In this document: in pieces, positions 59,329 to 64,000 of the stretch
Numbering within the stretch: position 1 is the first letter of the stretch
How the letters are laid out: every line of letters begins with the position of its first letter
Origin: Solobacterium sp. UBA3691
Lineage (GTDB): Bacteria > Bacillota_I > Bacilli_A > Erysipelotrichales > Erysipelotrichaceae
DNA length: 64,000 nt
Direction of reading: 5' to 3'
Assembly: GCA_002372175.1 (NCBI GenBank)
Contig: DFIS01000037.1
Span: forward strand, 1 to 64,000
Position numbers and translations under genes: made by a program
The notes under the pieces: generated by a model
Databases searched by the model: none
Seen by the model: the letters and a program-made list of their open reading frames with translations, nothing else
Told to the model about the DNA's origin: nothing

Positions 59329-60192
59329 ATGAAGATCTGGCAGAAAATCATCCTAGTACTGATCCTTGTCCTGACCATCACAGGTGCCCTCACTTATGAT
59401 GCTTTTTATTCTGCACCTTCCCGGTTCAATATCCGTCACGAGACTTTATCATCGGTATACATTCCCGAACAGATGGACGGTGTGACGATCCTGTTCTTCT
59501 CCGATCTTGACTATAACAACTTCATGGATCAGGAGCGCATGCAGAAGCTTGTCAATGAGATCAACGAACTGTCGGCTGACATCGTGATCTTCGGCGGTGA
59601 TATCTTTGATACCATGGCGAGACCAATCAATGTCGTTACGCTGAATACCGTCGCCTCCCTGCTGCAGGAGATCAAGGCGCCTCTTGGCAAATTCGCTGTC
59701 TTCGGCGATACCGACAGAGCATCCGATCAGCGTGCCGCCAATGTCGCTGATGTTCTCTACCGCGGTGACTTTGAAGTACTGAACAATACTTCGATCAATC
59801 TGCGCAATACCGGCTCCGGTTCCATCACGCTGGTCGGTCTTGACAACGGCGTCAACGGTACGACCGATATCAACGCTGCCTATGCCAATGTTTCCCGCAG
59901 CAGCTACGTGATCACCGTATGCCATACACCCGATACTGCCGACCTTGTCCCTGCCGATACGACACGGTATTTCCTTGCCGGTCACAGTCACGGCGGTCAG
60001 GTCTTCTGGTACTTTGATTCTCTGTACAAGCCGAAGATGGCTGAGCACTACTTCCGCGGCAGACATACCGTCGGCGGTACCTTCACTGTCGATATTACCA
60101 ACGGTGTCGGCACCACAATAAAAGATGTACGATTCCTGGCAAATGCAGAAATCGTACTCTATCGTCTCGAACACCTTGATGTAAATAACTGA
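59329..60192 (+). CDS. Membrane-anchored metallophosphoesterase-like protein with altered motifs
   Basis: 287 residues from ATG 59329, which has AGGA 7 bases upstream; TGcTATGAT (59303-59311) is its promoter. An N-terminal helix (MKIWQKIILVLILVLTITGA) anchors a YkuE-like calcineurin fold outside the cell. GGDIFD and GHSHGGQ motifs are intact. The first motif reads SDLDYN where DxH is expected, and the GNHD motif reads GDTD. Two metal or catalytic His are therefore lost, and activity is doubtful or changed. Confidence 0.85.
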   Translation: MKIWQKIILVLILVLTITGALTYDAFYSAPSRFNIRHETLSSVYIPEQMDGVTILFFSDLDYNNFMDQERMQKLVNEINELSADIVIFGGDIFDTMARPINVVTLNTVASLLQEIKAPLGKFAVFGDTDRASDQRAANVADVLYRGDFEVLNNTSINLRNTGSGSITLVGLDNGVNGTTDINAAYANVSRSSYVITVCHTPDTADLVPADTTRYFLAGHSHGGQVFWYFDSLYKPKMAEHYFRGRHTVGGTFTVDITNGVGTTIKDVRFLANAEIVLYRLEHLDVNN

Positions 60193-60441
60193 TCACTTCA
60201 GAAGCTTATACAGCTTGCCGGCATACTTCTGTCTCTTCGCCGGAGCGCAGTTGCTGATCATGGACAGCAGTTCATAGATCTTCAGTTTCTCGTTTGTAGA
60301 ATATGTATCATCTGTCTCGATGATCTTTGTAATAATATTCAGACTGTCAAGAAACTCGCTTTCCGTCTGGTTTGTTCCCTGTGTCATGATCTCCTTGAAT
60401 TTCTCGGCGATCTTTTTATCATGTTTTCTGAAAAGGCCCAT
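60193..60441 (-). CDS. Small soluble protein, unknown function
   Basis: 82 residues, helical and charged, with no membrane segment (FRKHDKKIAEKFKEIM start; a YELLSMISNCAPAKRQKYAG C-terminal half). AAGGAG precedes the ATG. It is the last gene of the ezrA-nifS-thiI operon, 11 bases after thiI, and abuts the convergent phosphoesterase gene with no gap. No family recognised. Confidence 0.8.
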   Translation of the reverse strand: MGLFRKHDKKIAEKFKEIMTQGTNQTESEFLDSLNIITKIIETDDTYSTNEKLKIYELLSMISNCAPAKRQKYAGKLYKLLK

Positions 60442-60452
60442 ACTGTTACTCC

Positions 60453-61640
60453 TTAAAGATAGTCTTCTCTTTCTTTCTTCGGCTCGGCAATGACGATCTC
60501 TTCACCGGTAATGCATTCTTCGATATACGGCTGATATTCAAACTTCTCCTCGATCTCCTCACAGCGCTTCAGGGTAGGCCTGGTGACAGGATTCTTCGGA
60601 TCGAAGATCGTGCAGCAGTCTTCATACGGAAGGATCGAAGTCTCATAAGTACCGATCTTTCTTGCAAGATCAATGATCTCGATCTTGTCTGCGCATACCA
60701 GAGGTCTGATCACCGGAATACGCACGACATCGTTGATCACGGACATGCTTTCAAGGGTCTGGGAGGCAACCTGACCGATGCTTTCTCCGGTCGCAATCGC
60801 CAGACAGTTTTCCTTACGTGCGATGGCTTCGGCAATACGGAACATCATTCTCCGCATGATCGTGATCGCATAGGAATCACCGGCTTTCTCGTAGATCTTC
60901 AGCTGCAGATTCGTAAAGTTGATCACATGTACACGCATACTGCCCTGATATTCACTGACCATGCCGGCAAGATCGATCACTTTCTGTCTGGCATTGTCGG
61001 AGGTATACGGCGGTGCTGCAAAATGTACTGCTTCCACCCGCAGTCCCCGCTTCATCAGTTCATAGGCTGCTACAGGAGAATCGATACCGCCGGACAGCAG
61101 CAGTAATACCCTGCCGTTGATGCCTGTCGGATAACCTCCGGCACCGCGGATCTTATCGGAAGTAATATATGTATACTCACGGTGTACTTCAATGTAGATC
61201 GGAAGCTGGGGCTCGTGGACATCTACACGCAGATCGGTATTCTTCAGGATCACCGAAGCAGCTGCCCGGTTGATCTGATCACTGACCATCGGAAATGTCT
61301 TGTCATGTCTTCTGGCAATGATCTTGAATGTGTTCTTTCCCGATTCGGCAGCGATGCGCAGACACGTCTGACTGATCGTTTCGATATCACTTGCGACCTT
61401 TTCGGTAAATGAGAAGGAACTGATGCCGAAGACCTTTTTCAGTCTCTCCCCGACAGTTTCACTGTCAGCACCGTTAAGACGTATATACATACGGTCATAT
61501 GTGCGTTCATAGACAAGACCGTCGATATCTTCAAGAATATGCCTGATATTCCGTTCCAGCTGACGAATAAAGTCCTTCCGGTTCTTGCCCTTCGTCGTCA
61601 GTTCTCCGTAACGGATCAGTACCGTATCGTATTTAACCAT
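60453..61640 (-). CDS. thiI: tRNA 4-thiouridine synthase ThiI
   Basis: 395 residues: ferredoxin-like/THUMP N-terminus (YGELTTKGKNRKDF), then the PP-loop SGGIDSPVAAYELMKRG near 188. There is no C-terminal rhodanese domain, as in Bacillus. Sulfur comes from the adjacent desulfurase, and the product s4U8 is a UV sensor. It overlaps the desulfurase gene by 8 bases. Confidence 0.94.
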   Translation of the reverse strand: MVKYDTVLIRYGELTTKGKNRKDFIRQLERNIRHILEDIDGLVYERTYDRMYIRLNGADSETVGERLKKVFGISSFSFTEKVASDIETISQTCLRIAAESGKNTFKIIARRHDKTFPMVSDQINRAAASVILKNTDLRVDVHEPQLPIYIEVHREYTYITSDKIRGAGGYPTGINGRVLLLLSGGIDSPVAAYELMKRGLRVEAVHFAAPPYTSDNARQKVIDLAGMVSEYQGSMRVHVINFTNLQLKIYEKAGDSYAITIMRRMMFRIAEAIARKENCLAIATGESIGQVASQTLESMSVINDVVRIPVIRPLVCADKIEIIDLARKIGTYETSILPYEDCCTIFDPKNPVTRPTLKRCEEIEEKFEYQPYIEECITGEEIVIAEPKKEREDYL

Positions 61641-62772
61641 AATGTGCGATGATCTCCTTCAATGCCAGGATAAACCTGTCTGTTTCTTCTGCCGTATTAA
61701 ACCGTGAAAGACTGACCCGTATCGAACTTGAAGCTCTGCGGTCGGAATAACCCATGGCAGTCAGTACATAACTGGGATTATTCGAATGACTCTCACACGT
61801 ACTGCGCGCAGATACCATGAATCCGGCCTGATTCAAAGCATTCTGCATGACTTCACTGGGGATCTTCTCATAGGAGAAATTGACGATCCCGTTCATGGCT
61901 GCCTCCGGTGTATTCATTTCTATACCGGGTATTGCGGCCAGTTCTTCCTTCAGATGATCACTCAGTGAAGCAATATGTTCATGGTACTTCTCACGGTTCT
62001 CAAGCGCAAGACGCAATGTTTTCGCAAAGACGATATTGACCGGTGCGTTGGAAGTACCGCCGCGCAGGCCGAACTCCTGTTCACCGCCGTTGATCAGCGG
62101 CACAAACGGCACATGTGTCTTTTTGATCAGAATACCGCTGCCCTTGAGACCTTCGATCTTATGCGCTGACATCGAAGCCAGATCAACGTTCCGCAGACTG
62201 ACCGGGATCTTTCCCACAGACTGTGTCATATCCGTATGGAAATACGCATGACTCTTCTTCTTGACGATCTCCGCGATCTCCGCGATCGGATTGACAGCAC
62301 CGGTCTCATTATTTACATGCATGACCGATACCAGAACCGTATCATCACGCAGACTGCGCAGTACATCCTCTGCCTTTACGGTACCGTATCTGTCTACCGG
62401 AAGATATGTCACATCATAACCGAAGATACTCTCCATCTGCCGGCATGCGTTGAGCAGACTGGAATGCTCGATCTGCGTCGTAATGATATGTTTCTTTCCG
62501 GGACAGGCAAAGCTTACACCCTTTACAGCCGAGGAATTAGCTTCACTGGAACCGGAGGTATAGATGATCTCTGACGGCTCCACACCAAGCAGAGAAGCTG
62601 CTGCAGCTCTGGATCTTTCCAGCATCCTGTAGATCTCTGTCCCCTCACTATAAAGAGACTCACTATTTACATAGTAATTAGTGAGCAGTTCTTTATAGGT
62701 TGCCAGTACTTCGTCATTGATCTTCGTCGTACTGCTGGAATCAAAATATACTCTATTCGCCGCCTTTGGCAT
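61633..62772 (-). CDS. Cysteine desulfurase (NifS/NifZ-like)
   Basis: 379 residues, PLP-dependent. Start VYFDSSSTTKIN. EVIYTSGSSEANSSAVKG-type region near 70-80, the PLP Lys in SAHKIEGLKGSG near 205, and the Cys loop SARSTCESHSNNPS near 325 (short loop, type II-like extension absent). It supplies persulfide to ThiI. AAAGGA is the ribosome site inside ezrA. The ezrA-nifZ-thiI order matches Bacillus. Confidence 0.93.
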   Translation of the reverse strand: MPKAANRVYFDSSSTTKINDEVLATYKELLTNYYVNSESLYSEGTEIYRMLERSRAAAASLLGVEPSEIIYTSGSSEANSSAVKGVSFACPGKKHIITTQIEHSSLLNACRQMESIFGYDVTYLPVDRYGTVKAEDVLRSLRDDTVLVSVMHVNNETGAVNPIAEIAEIVKKKSHAYFHTDMTQSVGKIPVSLRNVDLASMSAHKIEGLKGSGILIKKTHVPFVPLINGGEQEFGLRGGTSNAPVNIVFAKTLRLALENREKYHEHIASLSDHLKEELAAIPGIEMNTPEAAMNGIVNFSYEKIPSEVMQNALNQAGFMVSARSTCESHSNNPSYVLTAMGYSDRRASSSIRVSLSRFNTAEETDRFILALKEIIAHYG

Positions 62773-64000
62773 TATCCTTTACCAGTTTTTCATAGTTTCC
62801 GGGGAAGATCTTTTCGATCGTGGCAATGGCGATCGTCAGAGCCGTTGTATAATCGCCGTTACGGAAACTCAGTTCAGACTTTGTCAGTTCGGAGTCGATA
62901 TCGGAATATGTCGAACGATAACGGTTGCCGAAGACGATCGTATTCTCTACCATCACAACAGCACCAACAACGTTATTTACATTGTTGTAGAGCTTATAGA
63001 TGAAGTCGATCGCATCGGTAAGCGTGGAATTCAGCAGATTGACGTTCAGCGGATTCTCATCGATCAGACCTTCAAGTCTGCGGATATACTCCTTCGCCTT
63101 GGCCATATCTTCTTCATACTGTGCCGAGATCGTAGGAAGCTTGTATTTGCGGATCGAGACCTCCATCTGGTTCATGATCACCTGCAGTTTGACAAGCTGT
63201 TTCTTCGCTCTGTCTTCGTCACCGCTGGCATTCTCGATCTTTGTACGCATGGCATTGATCGCCGCATCAGCCTCCGTCAGCTTCTGGGCTTTCTGCTGCA
63301 GACGCAGTACCTTCTCACTGGCAGGGACGAATTCATCGTCTTCTGCAGTCTTTTCGTTCAGTTCTGCCGTTACCGCATTGAGCTGATTCTCAATCGCAGA
63401 AATACTCTCATCGAAGCCCTCAAGGCCGAATCTGACACGCATCTTGGCATACTGTGTCTTGATAAAGCCAAGGGAATTCTGCGCCGCTTCCAGCATATTC
63501 TGCGTGTCTGCCGTCAGCGAGTTCATCCGCTCAAACGCATCCGTTTCACTGTCCACAGCATCCTTCAGCTGTGTCAGACGGGCTTTATAATCATCCAGAT
63601 TGGTTCTGACATCTGTTTCCTGACCCTGCTTCAGATTCTCAAGATCTGTCTTCAGACCGGCAGTGATCGCGCCGAGATTCTTCTCCACTTCAAGATGCTT
63701 GAGGAAAACACCCTTCTCGGAAGCCTTCTGGAAATCATCATGAACAACCTCGATCAGCTGCGGGATAACACCCCTTGCATCTTCAAGAAGTGCAGGATAA
63801 TCACGATTTATTGCCGCGATACGGTCGGTATTCTTTTCAATGCCGCGCAGTTCTTCGGAAGCTTTGCCGAAGTCAGACGCATACATCCATTCTTCAAAAG
63901 CAGAGAATCTCTTTTCGGTATCGGAAACAAGATCTTCAAGCACCGGCCATACATATGACAGCTGGCTGCTGTTCTCATTGAGCTGGGATTTCAGAGAGCG
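62753..64000 (-). CDS. ezrA: Septation ring regulator EzrA, 3' part (5' end outside window)
   Basis: About 416 residues visible; the frame is open to the window edge, so the N-terminal membrane anchor is missing. Long coiled coils and the conserved block SDTEKRFSAFEEWMYASDFGKA are typical of EzrA spectrin-like repeats. EzrA limits FtsZ ring formation. It ends overlapping the desulfurase by 20 bases. Confidence 0.88.
   Translation of the reverse strand, partial: RSLKSQLNENSSQLSYVWPVLEDLVSDTEKRFSAFEEWMYASDFGKASEELRGIEKNTDRIAAINRDYPALLEDARGVIPQLIEVVHDDFQKASEKGVFLKHLEVEKNLGAITAGLKTDLENLKQGQETDVRTNLDDYKARLTQLKDAVDSETDAFERMNSLTADTQNMLEAAQNSLGFIKTQYAKMRVRFGLEGFDESISAIENQLNAVTAELNEKTAEDDEFVPASEKVLRLQQKAQKLTEADAAINAMRTKIENASGDEDRAKKQLVKLQVIMNQMEVSIRKYKLPTISAQYEEDMAKAKEYIRRLEGLIDENPLNVNLLNSTLTDAIDFIYKLYNNVNNVVGAVVMVENTIVFGNRYRSTYSDIDSELTKSELSFRNGDYTTALTIAIATIEKIFPGNYEKLVKDNAKGGE

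Noticed and set aside
62717..63958. 413-residue plus-strand open frame opposite ezrA
   Set aside because: It is a shadow of a conserved coiled-coil gene, with no ribosome site and no recognisable domain.

Overview
The window is a gene-dense chromosomal segment of a low-to-mid GC Bacillota, most likely an Erysipelotrichia-type relative that does not sporulate. Four things point there. The gene orders match Bacillus-type housekeeping blocks (cmk-der-gpsA, murC-ytxG-ytxH-ccpA-tyrS, rpsU-phoH-ybeY-dgkA-cdd-era-recO-glyRS-dnaG-sigA-trmK, fmt-lepA-hemW, ezrA-nifS-thiI). Glycyl-tRNA synthetase is single-chain. The isoprenoid route is the MEP pathway (ispG, ispH). Spore genes that sit in these blocks in spore-formers (gpr/spoIIP near rpsT-lepA, yqfC/yqfD near rpsU-phoH) are absent. 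Most genes lie on the minus strand. No rRNA, tRNA, CRISPR array, phage or insertion sequence was recognised.

Layout. 1-78 is the tail of a plus-strand gene. 0.1-4.2 kb carries an operon of a tail-anchored proline-rich protein, cmk, der and gpsA. 4.3-5.1 kb is an FMN riboswitch controlling the riboflavin ECF component ribU. 5.1-7.1 kb encodes a large acidic repeat protein with a membrane C-terminus. efp (7.2-7.7 kb) diverges from a seven-gene comG pseudopilus operon (7.9-11.7 kb), which is interrupted between comGB and comGC by a 57-bp tandem repeat array of hairpins. 11.7-19.8 kb holds a metallo-beta-lactamase-fold hydrolase, rpmG, ispG, nfo, a DEAD-box helicase, ispH, a pseudouridine synthase, a lipid-linked-precursor flippase and a lipoprotein. 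19.8-27.3 kb holds T-box-controlled tyrS, ccpA, ytxH/ytxG-like genes, murC, a disordered murC neighbour, a lipoprotein and trmB. 27.4-32.8 kb holds a PatB/MalY-type C-S lyase and a three-gene Fe3+-type ABC importer with a cre-like site at its promoter. 32.8-41.4 kb holds pnp, two nucleoside-hydrolase paralogues (one degenerate), rpsO with a structured leader, hemW, lepA, fmt and rpsT. 41.4-54.6 kb is the macromolecular-synthesis block (trmK, sigA, dnaG, glyRS, recO, era, cdd, dgkA, ybeY, an LTA-synthase-like protein, phoH, rpsU, deoC). 54.6-64 kb holds murE, mtaB, rsmE, a degenerate HAD protein divergent from a degenerate metallophosphoesterase, thiI, a cysteine desulfurase and the 3' part of ezrA.

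Most unusual signals: (i) the comG palindromic repeat array, derived from the end of comGB; (ii) an EF-P in which the PGKG-type loop and the residue-32 lysine are replaced; (iii) several genes whose start codon lies 5-9 nt after a consensus -10 box, which suggests leaderless transcripts; (iv) very frequent GATC tetramers; (v) a set of enzyme-family members that have lost catalytic residues; (vi) an LTA-synthase-like gene in the slot usually held by pgpH; (vii) a long N-terminal extension on the primary sigma factor. Coordinates come from reading the sequence; start codons were moved from the longest open frame wherever ribosome binding sites, overlaps or family N-termini argued for it.
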